A stretch of DNA of 64,000 bases from Bolinopsis microptera (Eukaryota > Ctenophora > Tentaculata > Lobata > Bolinopsidae). The stretch lies in the NCBI RefSeq assembly GCF_026151205.1, contig NC_087074.1:620001-684000 (forward strand). Reading direction: 5' to 3'. Made by a program: the position numbers and the translations under genes. The notes below the pieces were generated by a model that worked only from the letters and a program-made list of their open reading frames with translations, was not told the DNA's origin and ran no database searches. The stretch's first letter is position 1, and each line of letters begins with the position of its first letter. Shown piece after piece: positions 1 through 10,760 of this stretch.

Positions 1-1664
1 CACCCCCTCCCCTCAGCAGTTACGCCACTGAGTTCCACCCCCTCCCCTCAGCAGTTACACCACTGAGTTCCACCCCCTCCCCTCAGCAGTTACACCACTG
101 AGTTCCACCCCCTCCCCTCAGCAGTTACACCACTGAGTTCCACCCCCTCCCCTCAGCAGTTACGCCACTGAGTTCCACCCCCTCCCCTCAGCAGTTACGC
201 CACTGAGTTCCACCCCCTCCCCTCAGCAGGTGAGCCACTGAGTTCCACCCCCTCCCCTCAGCAGTTGCTCCACTGAGTTCCACCCCCTCCCCTCAGCAGT
301 TACACCACTGAGTTCCACCCCCTCCCCTCAGCAGGTGAGCCACTGAGTTCCACCCCCTCCCCTCAGCAGGTGAGCCACTGAGTTCCACCCCCTCCCCTCA
401 GCAGGTGAGCCACTGAGTTCCACCCCCTCCCCTCAGCAGTTACACCACTGAGTTCCACCCCCTCCCCTCAGCAGTTACGCCACTGAGTTCCACCCCCTCC
501 CCTCAGCAGGTGAGCCACTGAGTTCCACCCCCTCCCCTCAGCAGTTACACCACTGAGTTCCACCCCCTCCCCTCAGCAGTTACGCCACTGAGTTCCACCC
601 CCTCCCCTCAGCAGTTACACCACTGAGTTCCACCCCCTCCCCTCAGCAGGTGAGCCACTGAGTTCCACCCCCTCCCCTCAGCAGGTGAGCCACTGAGTTC
701 CACCCCCTCCCCTCAGCAGTTACTCCACTGAGTTCCACCCCCTCCCCTCAGCAGTTACGCCACTGAGTTCCACCCCCTCCCCTCAGCAGTTACTCCACTG
801 AGTTCCACCCCCTCCCCTCAGCAGTTACGCCACTGAGTTCCACCCCCTCCCCTCAGCAGTTACGCCACTGAGTTCCACCCCCTCCCCTCAGCAGGTGAGC
901 CACTGAGTTCCACCCCCTCCCCTCAGCAGTTACGCCACTGAGTTCCAACCCCTCCCCTCAGCAGTTGCTCCACTGAGTTCCACCCCCTCCCCTCAGCAGG
1001 TGAGCCACTGAGTTCCACCCCCTCCCCTCAGCAGTTACACCACTGAGTTCCACCCCCTCCCCTCAGCAGTTACGCCACTGAGTTCCACCCCCTCCCCTCA
1101 GCAGGTGAGCCACTGAGTTCCACCCCCTCCCCTCAGCAGTTACGCCACTGAGTTCCACCCCCTCCCCTCAGCAGTTACGCCACTGAGTTCCACCCCCTCC
1201 CCTCAGCAGGTGCGCCACTGAGTTCCACCCCCTCCCCTCAGCAGGTGAGCCACTGAGTTCCACCCCCTCCCCTCAGCAGTTACGCCACTGAGTTCCACCC
1301 CCTCCCCTCAGCAGTTACACCACTGAGTTCCACCCCCTCCCCTCAGCAGTTACACCACTGAGTTCCACCCCCTCCCCTCAGCAGGTGAGCCACTGAGTTC
1401 CACCCCCTCCCCTCAGCAGGTGAGCCACTGAGTTCCACCCCCTCCCCTCAGCAGTTGCTCCACTGAGTTCCACCCCCTCCCCTCAGCAGTTACGCCACTG
1501 AGTTCCACCCCCTCCCCTCAGCAGTTACACCACTGAGTTCCACCCCCTCCCCTCAGCAGTTGCTCCACTGAGTTCCACCCCCTCCCCTCAGCAGTTACAC
1601 CACTGAGTTCCACCCCCTCCCCTCAGCAGGTGAGCCACTGAGTTCCACCCCCTCCCCTCAGCAG
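1..1664 (+). repeat. 35-bp minisatellite, about 47 copies, splice-acceptor-like units
   Basis: Head-to-tail 35-bp units begin before the window and run to 1664. Each holds a C-rich pyrimidine tract ending CCCCTCAGCAG, which is a strong 3' splice-site shape on the + strand. The following six bases vary: TTACGC, TTACAC, TTGCTC or GTGAGC. About fourteen units, counted by eye, read CAG|GTGAGC, so an acceptor is directly followed by a donor. No protein is encoded. The last unit runs directly into a possible short exon. Confidence 0.97.
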
Positions 1665-1698
1665 TTGCTTTAACGTGGCGGGGAGGAGATTGACGAAG
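1665..1698 (+). other. possible short exon after the last acceptor-like repeat
   Basis: After the final CTCAGCAG of the array, 34 bases stay open in one frame and end at ACGAAG|GTATCT, a reasonable donor. No homology is recognised and no flanking exon is visible, because the array runs off the window edge. It is listed only because the array upstream behaves like the acceptor-derived arrays seen elsewhere in this window. The region 1699-1946 shows nothing further. Confidence 0.2.
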
Positions 1699-1946
1699 GT
1701 ATCTGAAATTACCGTTCTTCAAACCAAGAGACCGCATAAACAGTCATCAAATTTAATTAAGGGGTAATAGCCTTTCCATGTTCGTTATGCGAGGGCTGTT
1801 TAGTCATTCAAACAAGGATTTGCACGAGACATTATTTCGACACTGATAATGAGCAAATAATACACGTTTTATTGCTTCTTCAAAGTTGTAATTAACTGAT
1901 ATTTGCTAAGTTATGACAATGTTCAATCTGATACATCATGAGGTTG

Positions 1947-3282
1947 CTAACAAGCGTAACCAATGGCTTGCCAGTCAATTCTCCACTTGTCAGCCTTGTA
2001 AAAACTGTGGATGTTGCCGTATTCTGCTCGCATATGAACGTAGTTCCTGTAAAGTTATGGTTCAAGATAGGGAAGATAATATGATGAAAACCTAAACTCC
2101 CTAGTTAATTCAACACATTAACACGGCATGTATAGTGTATAGTGTATAGTGTATAGTATATAGTGTATAGTGTATAGTGTATAGTTTATAGTGTATAGTG
2201 TATAGTGTATAGTGTATAGTGTATAGTGTATTATAGTGTATAGTGTATAGTGTATAGTGTATAGTGTATAGTGTATAGTATATATAGTGTATAGTGTATA
2301 GTATATAGTGTATAGTGTATAGTATATATAGTGTATAGTGTATAGTATATAGTGTATAGTGTATAGTATATAGTGTATAGTTTATCGTGTATAGTGAATA
2401 GTGTATAGTGTATAGTATATAGTGTATAGTGTATAGTGTATAGTATATAGTGTATAGTGTATAGTGTATAATAGTGTATAGTGTATAGTGTATAGTGTAT
2501 AGTGTATAGTGTATAGTTTATCGTGTATAGTGTATTATATACGTAATTACAAATAAATGTAGTAAATTGTACTTACACGAAACTGGATGATGTGAGGGAG
2601 TATATTTCTGATCCACCAGTAGTCACCCAAAGGTGACTTTCTCCAGCCAATACAGATGTTACTATTGGAGTCAAACCAGGTTTGAAGTCGCAGTTTGTCA
2701 TGTCTACTTTAACATAGATTCCATCAGTACTGTAATATTTCCAGGGTGTCGAGCCTGCATTAGATCGAGAATGTTAATTTTACTCTCACATCTAATTCCT
2801 ACTCAACTAAGGCTAGTTGAAAATTATTACAGTAAAAACTAAAAAACAATGGTCCTATAATTTTTCCTGAAAGAAAGGTGAATCAGGTAAATTAGCCATC
2901 ATATAATAATAGGGGCTAGTTGGCCTAGTGGTTACAACCACTACAATATATATAAAATATATATACAAGTTATAATAATGGGGGGGGGGGGGGGGGGGGG
3001 GTGGTGACATGAAAAAGTTATAATACAATATATATATAATATACAAGTTATAATAATTGGGGGGGGGGGGGGGGGGGGTGATATGACAAAGTTATAATAA
3101 TGGGGGGGGGGGGGGGGTGATATAGAAAGTTATAATAATATGATACCTTTTCCTGTTGTCCCAGTGCAAAGTCTGAGACAAGGCTCATCTCCACCTTCTT
3201 CATAAGGGGCCGCCACTTTGATGTCGATACATTCGAGAAGGCCAAAACTAAGAACAAAAAAGAAGATACTGGCAAAGATCAT
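1947..3282 (-). CDS. small secreted protein, three exons, 137 residues
   Basis: Exons on the - strand are 3282-3147, 2754-2577 and 2046-1947. They sum to 414 nt including the stop and join in phase, with donors GTATCA and GTAAGT and acceptors TGCAG and TACAG. Residues 1 to about 19 are a hydrophobic signal peptide (MIFASIFFFVLSFGLLE), so the product is secreted. The mature chain has an early CLRLC pair, then GSTPWKYYSTDGIYVKVD, TNCDF, HLWVTTGGSEIYS, and ends ADKWRIDWQAIGYAC. This order resembles an unnamed domain I recall from secreted marine-invertebrate proteins (TPW...GIYVDVD...W.TTGA.SIYS...W.INWIG); I know of no function. Intron 2 holds a TATAGTG array and intron 1 holds poly-G repeats starting just after its donor. 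A damaged copy of exon 3 lies at 4345-4439. Confidence 0.8.
2131..2535. repeat. TATAGTG-type AT-rich tandem array
   Basis: Short 8- to 10-bp units (GTATAGTG with TATATAGTG variants) repeat for about 400 bp inside intron 2 of the secreted gene. Higher-order periodicity comes from the GTATATAGTG variants. It encodes nothing. Confidence 0.95.
2911..2945 (+). other. tRNA-like A-box fragment, possible SINE head
   Basis: GGCTAGTTGGCCTAGTGG followed by TTACAACC matches the 5' half of a tRNA with a Pol III A box. No B box follows, so at best it is a truncated tRNA-derived SINE in intron 1 of the secreted gene. Confidence 0.35.
2965..3135. repeat. poly-G tandem units in intron 1
   Basis: Three units consist of a short AT-rich segment (AAGTTATAATAAT) followed by 15 to 20 G and then GTGATAT or GTGACAT. 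On the gene's strand the series starts only a few bases after the exon 1 donor. Confidence 0.9.
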
Positions 3283-4344
3283 AGTGTTATCGGAAAAAGG
3301 GACCTGCTGATAATGCCCGATTATTCAAGTGTTCCCCATTTATACTATTAAAGCGGCTTTCTTCTCACTTTGAAGATATGAAGGACAAGGTGTTATTAAA
3401 CCAGAGAATAATACAACAAAGCTCAGAATCCATCTGTTGAGTTCTTCCAGAGCTAGAGGTGTGATAAATTCGAAATAACTGACAAAAACAACACTCTTCT
3501 CTCTTTGCTGATATAATAGAAAAATATAGCGAACTATAAAGTCTTAAGAAAATCGATGTTTCAGAAAGATATTAAAGTTTAACAATACTTGTCAAAATAT
3601 GATAAACAATCGAAAATTCGGCGGAGGAAGAAGAAAGTTCTTTCTTTTGTACGATTAATTCGACCTGAAAATTGTAATTAGTAACACTATTCTCTTTCTT
3701 TGCTAGAAAAACAAGTAAACCGTATGATAACGATTCAGTGCATTGTTGTTATTGATAGATACTTCAGCAGAGGGAGAAGCTGGCGCAGAAAGTAGTGAGG
3801 CAGGTGAAATTCTTAGCTGTCTGATAGTTACAGAGTCTGCGGCAATAACTTGTTTGTGAGAATCATAGAACTGTATTTCGGCTCATAATAAAGATAATGT
3901 CATAATATTGCCACCAATTTTGGCTAACTGAGTTCATTTTAATTTTGCTACGAGTTACTGTAAACCTGCTTACTGGGTAAAAGTGGCCACAAATCATAAA
4001 ACCACAGATTTACCACGGCTATTTCCTTTCCTCCAAATAGGGCTGAATATACATAGATTGTCACTATGTAACATAGTGACAGTGTAAACACTTAAAACCC
4101 TGATTTACTGTGTTACTGTACAACCATGCAGTGGAATGAGTTCCGTCTGAACAGCAGTAATCACATAGTCAAGTACAGACAATTCCAAGGCCATCTGCTG
4201 AAGATATTTGACTGTATTATATTATAACTAATAACCATAATATCATAAGTTGGTGACTTAAAAATAGTTCTTACAAATTTGTTGTTAATGATACGCTTTT
4301 TAGAATCTCAAAAATAATAAAACTGAACTTCATTGGTAGTTGAT
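3283..4344. other. gene-free stretch
   Basis: This is AT-rich sequence upstream of the secreted gene. No splice-bounded open frame, RNA gene or repeat is recognised. Confidence 0.6.
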
Positions 4345-4439
4345 TTAACAAATGTAACCAATGGCTTGCCAGTCAATCCTCCGCTTGTCACGTTTATAAT
4401 AACTTTTGATCCCACTCTGTCCTCAAATTAATGTAGTTC
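4345..4439 (-). pseudogene. decayed copy of exon 3 of the secreted gene
   Basis: On the - strand this segment parallels exon 3 at 1947-2046: the same acceptor context before GGAACTAC, then a shared block ending DWQAIGY and a stop. About five bases are missing in the middle, so the frame is broken between the NYINLR part and the RRIDWQAIGY part. No matching exon 1 or 2 is visible upstream, so it is a partial duplication or relic of a neighbouring paralogue. Confidence 0.7.
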
Positions 4440-4695
4440 CTGTAAGGTAAGGGCACATTAAAAATACCTTTTACTGCAGCCAAATTATTATTATTTAATA
4501 TAGGGATAAAGACAGTACACAAACATAGAATCTTATAACATAGCCATGTTTCATATTTGAGACTTGTAACTTTGCATGTTACATACTGTAACTAATGAAC
4601 TACTGAATGAGAATTCTGCCGTCAACATTTAAATATTCAAATATTTAAAATCACGCTCATTCAATATTGAATTGCTCATACAGATTTAACCACAT

Positions 4696-6021
4696 TACTC
4701 TAGTAGCAGAGAGGAGTTGAGTGTGCACTTCAATGTCCACAATTTTTGACCATACAGGGTCTTTCATTAGGTCATTCCAAACCAAAATCATCTAGGTAGC
4801 AATTTTGTGTCGCTAGTCCCAGTCCTACAGGGCGAAATTTCTAAATTGCCCTCAGGCGCCAATTTGGGATTTTTGTATCTCTGCTTCTAAAAGACTTAGA
4901 GACTTGAATATTGGCTTAAAATAACGGCAATACCCTTATTTATATACAAGTTATGAAGCAATATAAGGTCTCAAGTGCCTAGTTTTAAAGATATTTACGA
5001 AAAACTGTTTTTTGGCTCATCGCAGCCGGAATTATCGGATTATTTTTATATCTCGAGCTAGAAAGGTCGTAGAAACTTCTCCGATATTGAAAAATATTTG
5101 CAATGAGCACATTTATATAAGACTTATGAATCATTGTATGCTCTAAAATGCTTATTTGTAGAGATATTAGCAAAAATCGGTAATTTTGGCTACACCAATA
5201 CAAATTTGGTAATTCGTTTTGTCTTTTTTTTGCAAATTTTCACGTTGCAATTTTCAAGATGCGGTTTGTGGCTATCGATAGGGCTTTATATGCTATTGTA
5301 TGGTTTTGATACAATCCTTCAGCACCTAGGACATAGGCAATAGGGGTCACAAACCCTGAAATGTCAGGAACTGGGCAGTGGCCGAGATAAATATTTGATA
5401 ATTACTTGGACTCTTGACTCACATTCATCTTTTCAACGGTTAGTTAGACATCTTAAACCAGTATTGAACGTTGAGTAAAACTTCTAATCCATTAGTACTT
5501 TGTAGCTCAGGTCATGTGCCCCAGAAAAACACGCCTGAGTGACAGTGGGCCTTATCGATCATGAGCCGCAAATCACAAGGGCATTCGTACTCTTGGCTTA
5601 AATTGGCTCTTCGTTAGTATCATCAATTAGGTTTCTAACTTCTATTATATCATCTGCCTGTCCAGTGTCCAATGTCCATCCGTCTCTTTGAGATTCATTA
5701 TTAATTCAAGTTCAGTCATTTCGTTTCTGTTCAACTGTAGGCGCAATGAGGGACTTCAGTCCAGCAATAAAGTCAATATCTCTAGATTTAGCAATATTTG
5801 GTTTCGCTACTTTTAAGGTAATTGTGTTCAGCAAGCAAGGTTGTAAGTTTTCAGCCCTACGCCCCTACTGTAATGCACATGGTATAATGCTGATTTTTTG
5901 CTTAACATAGCTCATTTTAAAGTTCCTTTTTCAGCAGTCTTCCCTATCATAATTCATACTGGCATAAAAACAGATTCACCTCCTTTATCTCTAGATATAA
6001 TCTTGAACCTGGGCTCTACAG
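4696..6021 (+). repeat. left arm of a large inverted repeat (foldback)
   Basis: This 1.33-kb arm is the near-exact reverse complement of 6278-7646. The outer ends read TACTCTAGTAGC inward on both sides. Differences are a few substitutions and one insertion in the partner arm. Small open frames occur identically on opposite strands in the two arms and do not look like genes. The 250 bp before it hold nothing recognised. Confidence 0.97.
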
Positions 6022-6277
6022 GTTATTGAATATCCACCAACCTCTTGCCCCAATTGTCAGCCTAAGGACCGCTGCCACCTGCAACTTTGGGTCCCAGAAC
6101 TTCGGGCCCAACGATACCTGTCCCTCAGTGACTTTGTGCCCCACATAATTCTAATTTATGACTCAATGTAAATTGTAAATGCTGAGATGGACATTAGATA
6201 ACCTGTATCTATCGCTAAATTATTTACTATTATTATTGTATTGCTGTGTAAATTTTATTCTAATTCTAATTTTAATT
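6022..6277. other. spacer of the inverted repeat
   Basis: This 256-bp unique loop separates the arms. No open frame or RNA gene is recognised in it. Confidence 0.85.
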
Positions 6278-7646
6278 CTGTAGAGCCCAGGTTTAAGATT
6301 ATATTTAGAGATAAAGGAGGTGAATCTGTTTTTATGACAGTATGATATGGTACACTGCTGAAAAAGGAACTTAAAAATGAGCTATGTTAAGCAAAAAATC
6401 AGCATTATACCATGTGCATTACCAGTGCTCCAGTATAACTAGTGCCCCGGGGGTGGGGGGGGGGGCAATATTTTGAGGCAGTAGGGGCGTAGGGCTGAAA
6501 ACTTACAACCTTGCTTGCTGAACACAATTACCTTAAAAGTAGCGAAACCAAATATTGCTAAATCTAGAGATATTGACTTTATTGCTGGACTGAAGTCCCT
6601 CATTGCGCCTACAGTTGAACAGAAACGAAATGACTGAACTTGAATTAATAATGAATCTCAAAGAGACGGATGGACACTGGACAGGCAGATGATATAATAG
6701 AAGTTAGAAACCTAATTGATGATACTAACGAAGAGCCAATTTAAGCCAAGAGTACGAATGCCCTTGTGATTTGCGGCTCATGATCGATAAGGCCCACTGT
6801 CACTCAGGCGTGTTTTTCTGGGGCACATGACCTGAGCTACAAAGTACTAATGGATTAGAAGTTTTACTCAACGTTCAATACTGGTTTAAGATGTCTAACT
6901 AACCGTTGAAAAGATGAATGTGAGTCAAGAGTCCAAGTAATTATCAAATATTTATCTCGGCCACTGCCCAGTTCCTGACATTTCAGGGTTTGTGACCCCT
7001 ATTGCCTATGTCCTAGGTGCTGAAGGATTGTATCAAAACCATACAATAGCATATAAAGCCCTATCGATAGCCACAAACCGCATCTTGAAAATTGCAACGT
7101 GAAAATTTGCAAAAAAAAGACAAAACGAATTACCAAATTTGTATTGGTGTAGCCAAAATTACCGATTTTTGCTAATATCTCTACAAATAAGCATTTTAGA
7201 GCATACAATGATTCATAAGTCTTATATAAATGTGCTCATTGCGAATATTTTTCAATATCGGAGAAGTTTCTACGACCTTTCTAGCTCGAGATATAAAAAT
7301 AATCCGATAATTCCGGCTGCGATGAGCCAAAAAACAGTTTTTCGTAAATATCTTTAAAACTAGGCACTTGAGACCTTATATTGCTTCATAACTTGTATAT
7401 AAATAAGGGTATTGCCGTTATTTTAAGCCAATATTCAAGTCTCTAAGTCTTTTAGAAGCAGAGATACAAAAATCCCAAATTGGCGCCTGAGGGCAATTTA
7501 GAAATTTCGCCCTGTAGGACTGGGACTAGCGATACAAAATTGCTACCTAGATGATTTTGGTTTGGAATGACCTAATGAAAGACCCTGTGTGGTCAAAAAT
7601 TGTGGACATTGAAGTGCACACTCAACTCCTCTCTGCTACTAGAGTA
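6278..7646 (-). repeat. right arm of the large inverted repeat
   Basis: It mirrors 4696-6021. Relative to the left arm it carries an extra block at about 6422-6479 that includes a run of G (GTGCCCCGGGGGTGGGGG); otherwise the arms match almost base for base. No transposase is visible inside. The outer end is followed by unrelated sequence to 7850. Confidence 0.97.
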
Positions 7647-7852
7647 CATAGTTTGGGGGAAGGGAAACATCTGCGGTAAATCGGGATGGCCGCAGTTTTA
7701 CTGTTCTGCTCTTGAGAACATGCTAGACATTTTGTATTATATTGCAATCGATCATGAACTGTTGCATCTGCTCTAAAAAATGATATTTGAAATGAACAAA
7801 AATGTTGTTAAAATTAAGCAGATGTTAATATAAGATACAGCAATCAAAATGT

Positions 7853-7950
7853 ACAGGGCGGGCCAAAAGTCAGTGTGCAAACGTTGGCCTTAATAGCTCA
7901 GTCACTGAGCGCCCAACTGAAATAATTCTTTCTGGTATGACTTAATACTT
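7853..7950 (+). mobile_element. one-ended fragment of the 9245-10011 MITE family
   Basis: It starts CAGGGCGGGCCAAAAGTCAG and follows the first 98 bases of the complete element at 9245 with scattered changes, then diverges. No opposite terminus is found. The bases from 7951 to 8166 contain nothing recognised. Confidence 0.85.
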
Positions 7951-8166
7951 TTAACACTTCTTCTTCGTAGGGGGCTGTGGTCATTATCACTAATGGAAAG
8001 ATCGTGACCACTGTAAGATAGAGCATTGGAGCCCTGTGCTTACCCTGGTAAAATATTAATTAGTGGAGAAAAAGTTAAACTTTGTTTTCTCCACATTTAG
8101 TAAATCATTTTGTTGCTTGTATGAAGCCAATGATCCTTGGTAGTGAGAACTTGTCCACTATGTCTG

Positions 8167-9210
8167 TCACACTAAGATAGAATGAGTCAAAGTATCCTCC
8201 TCATTGGTAAGACCATTTCGGGCACTGACCAATAAAGTGGTCTCCTCTTCCATAAGACAGTGTGGACAAGTTTTGGGGACTGTTGTCGGCTTGAACTTAT
8301 TAATGTGGTAGTTTAGTTCACAATGTCCAGTAAGGAATTGTGTTGCTGTTCTTGTGCTCTCTTTGCCAAGTTTCGGGATTGATCTGGCAAACTTATGTCT
8401 CCATAATCGTTTGAAGTGAGTGTTGGCCAACGTTCTCCATCTTTCCCTCATTTTCGATGATTTCCATAATACTTTTGGTATTGGTAGTAGCACTTAGGCA
8501 GAGTCTAAGTTATCAGAGCCTTTTTTGGCAAGAGAGTCTGCCTTTTCGTTACCACCATAGACTTTATGAGCTGGTATCCATCGTAGTAAGTTGCTAGTTG
8601 GTTCAGCTCACTTATTGCTGTGCTGATGCTTTTTGATTTGACTTTGATATTGCTCATTGCCATTATTGTTGCCTGGCTATAACAGTTTATGATGATTTTT
8701 CTAGTGTTGGTTCCAGATTCCCGTAGTATTTTTGCTGCTGTGCCTACGGCAAAGGTATCGGCCTGGAAGACGGTTTAGTTGGTTCCTAGGTGGTAGGACT
8801 CCTCACATGGCCTGGAGGGGTGCAGTGGCGTAACGTTGCCTGTTGGCGCCCCCCCACCCCCCCCCCCCCCCCCCCCCCGCCGAAGAAGCGCCCCCCTGTT
8901 GGCGCCCCCTCCCCTTTTGGTTCCCCTCCCTAAAATTGAACAAATTAGATGATTTTAGAGGATACGCCCGTAAATCTCTAAAAAAGTGTGTATCTAGAGC
9001 AAAACGTGCAGTTTTGCTAGTACTTTAGTTAAGTTTTCGAAATTGTCCCACATTCAAACGACGATTTGGCGCCCCCCCTAAGACGGCGCCCTCGCTGTGC
9101 GGGATCAGCGGGCCCTTCGTTACGCCACTGGAGGGGTGTCGTTATCCACAACGTACACTCCAGCTCCAACTTGTTCATTCATTTTGGAGCCATCTGTGTA
9201 GCATTTTTTT
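8167..9210 (-). pseudogene. RNase H / C-terminal fragment of a non-LTR retrotransposon, broken
   Basis: On the - strand a YTDGSK motif (the first RNase H acidic motif) near 9200 leads into a glycine-rich strand. A MITE at 8823-9130 interrupts the frame, which resumes with VFQADTFAVGTAAKIL and ends with the zinc-knuckle-like tail FLTGHCELNYHIN...CPHC near 8250. That tail is typical after the RNase H domain of non-LTR elements. An in-frame stop lies just after the MITE and the acidic residue usually present in the D-S/Q-A motif is a tyrosine. No reverse transcriptase domain remains. It is a dead fragment. Confidence 0.75.
8823..9130. mobile_element. hAT-type MITE with 8-bp target duplication
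   Basis: The termini are inverted: CAGTGGCGTAACG at the left and its complement at the right. Both flanks carry the 8-bp direct repeat GAGGGGTG (8815-8822 and 9131-9138). Eight-base duplications and CAGTGG ends are typical of non-autonomous hAT elements. It contains a long poly-C run and no transposase, and it splits the RNase H fragment. Confidence 0.9.
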
Positions 9211-9244
9211 TTATTTGAAAATTCAATTAATTATTATATATATA

Positions 9245-10011
9245 CAGGGTGGGCCAAAAGTCAGTACCCATACGTTGGCCTTTATAGCTCAGTCACTGAG
9301 TGCCCAATTTAAATACTTCTTTCTGGTATGACTTAGTACCACCACTGGTTCGAGGAATTTGTCAACTCGAAAAATATTCGCGTTCATTTTTTTCAAATGG
9401 AGGTTCATTTTCACATTTATTTGATAGTTTGGATAGTCGGATCAAGCTAAATATTATTGAATTGTGTTTGGCCATTCGAATTACGTTTGTCCTGAAAGAA
9501 TTAGAACTGTAGCTTCTCAGATGACCGAGATATGAAGCATAACGAGTTTATTCATTACGTGTGATCAGGTGATTGGTTTACCTAATCACGTGATAAGGTG
9601 CCCCCGTTAACTACCCCTTTAAACATTATGGGAATTGTTAAGGGTGCCCAATTAAGGTGTCGTGTCACGGTGTCACATAATCACCCAGTCAATATTGTTA
9701 ACGAGATACAGAAAATGCTTGATAACTTCGTCATTTCTAATCCGTTTTGCCTCATGTTTTCAGATCATATGCAACATTTGATAATCTACCGTCTCTGAAA
9801 AAATTAGGCGTTCAGCATGTTCAGAAAAAACAATATAGGTGTTTTAATATTGAATGGGCGTGGTCTAAAATATTCGAATTTTCAAATTTTGACGACGGAA
9901 TCCTCGAACCAGTAAGTACAGTATGCCATCTGCAAAGCAACAGCTCTCAAATATAAAACACGACGGAGCTATTAAGGCCAACGTATGGGTACTGACTTTT
10001 GGCCCACCCTG
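9245..10011. mobile_element. MITE with about 40-bp terminal inverted repeats, TA target
   Basis: Left end CAGGGTGGGCCAAAAGTCAG and the matching inverted right end share roughly 40 bases. Both sides are flanked by TATA, consistent with TA target duplication as in Tc1/mariner-like elements. The interior (767 bp in total) has only short unrelated open frames and no transposase motif. Confidence 0.85.
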
Positions 10012-10318
10012 TATAAATCAAGCGTTACATTTCAGCCATGCAAAATTACAATGACATATTTTGATAAACTAATTGATAAATGGTACTGCAATATAAGTTG
10101 CTTAATGTTTGGCCGGATGACAACTAACTAAAAGAGAAAAATAAACTTGATTACATAATAATTAATTCGGCTGAACCAACACATAGCAAGAGCCACATTA
10201 ACGTTGGGGCCGTCATGGGGGCATTGTATGGTGTTGGTATCGTTATCGATTTCCTCATACGTTCAACACTACTATGTAACAAATAGTTTTATGCATGACT
10301 ACCGATGAGTAATTATAC

Positions 10319-10449
10319 CTTGGAGTAAAGACTGCCGGTGTCCTGGGTGTGATGGATCTGAGTTTGATGGCAGGTTGTGGAGGTGGCAATCGTTTCTTGT
10401 ACTGCCGGGGCTCCTGCGGTCTGCAGTCTGGTACGAGGTTAGTTTCCAT
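10319..10449 (-). CDS. orphan first coding exon, proline-rich, unknown
   Basis: A start codon at 10449 opens 43 codons that end at the donor CCAAG|GTATAA. The peptide is basic and proline-rich (METNLVPDCRPQEPRQYKKR, then PPPQPAIKLRSITPRTP). It has no signal peptide and no domain I recognise. No in-phase continuation can be identified at lower coordinates, where MITEs and foldback repeats intervene, so the gene is either broken or has a distant next exon. The codon use and clean donor are why it is kept. Confidence 0.4.
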
Positions 10450-10545
10450 GTTAGAGATCTATTGATGATTCAAATTTATTAACTCCTGTTTAGCTACCCC
10501 TCCTTACATTAAGTAGTGCATTCTTTGTTTTGCTTTACAGTTCAT

Positions 10546-10760
10546 TACTGATAGTTGGATAATATCCGGTTAGAAGAGACAAGGACTAATGAAACAGGAA
10601 GTTAGGAATGTAGGCAAATTTTTATTAAAATACTTTCAACACCAATATATAAAAAATAATTTGAGCCTGAAGATGTGCCTACATTTGACATTCCTAATTT
10701 CCTGTTTCATTTGTCCTTGACCCTTGTCTCTTCCAACTGGATATTATCCAACTATCAGTA
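10546..10760. mobile_element. short foldback MITE
   Basis: The arms TACTGATAGTTGGATAATAT (left) and their complement at 10740-10760 extend inward for about 75 bases, including AGAGACAAGG and GAAACAGGAA, around a loop of roughly 60 bases. There is no coding sequence. A short acidic open frame beyond it at 10777-10857 is not bounded by convincing signals. Confidence 0.8.

Noticed and set aside
1..1664. CRISPR-like appearance of the 35-bp array
   Set aside because: Units are head-to-tail with no unique spacers, and the genome is eukaryotic.
4985..7357. Identical 69- and 72-codon frames in the two inverted-repeat arms
   Set aside because: Identity is due to the arms being mirror copies; no signal, domain or coding bias is seen.
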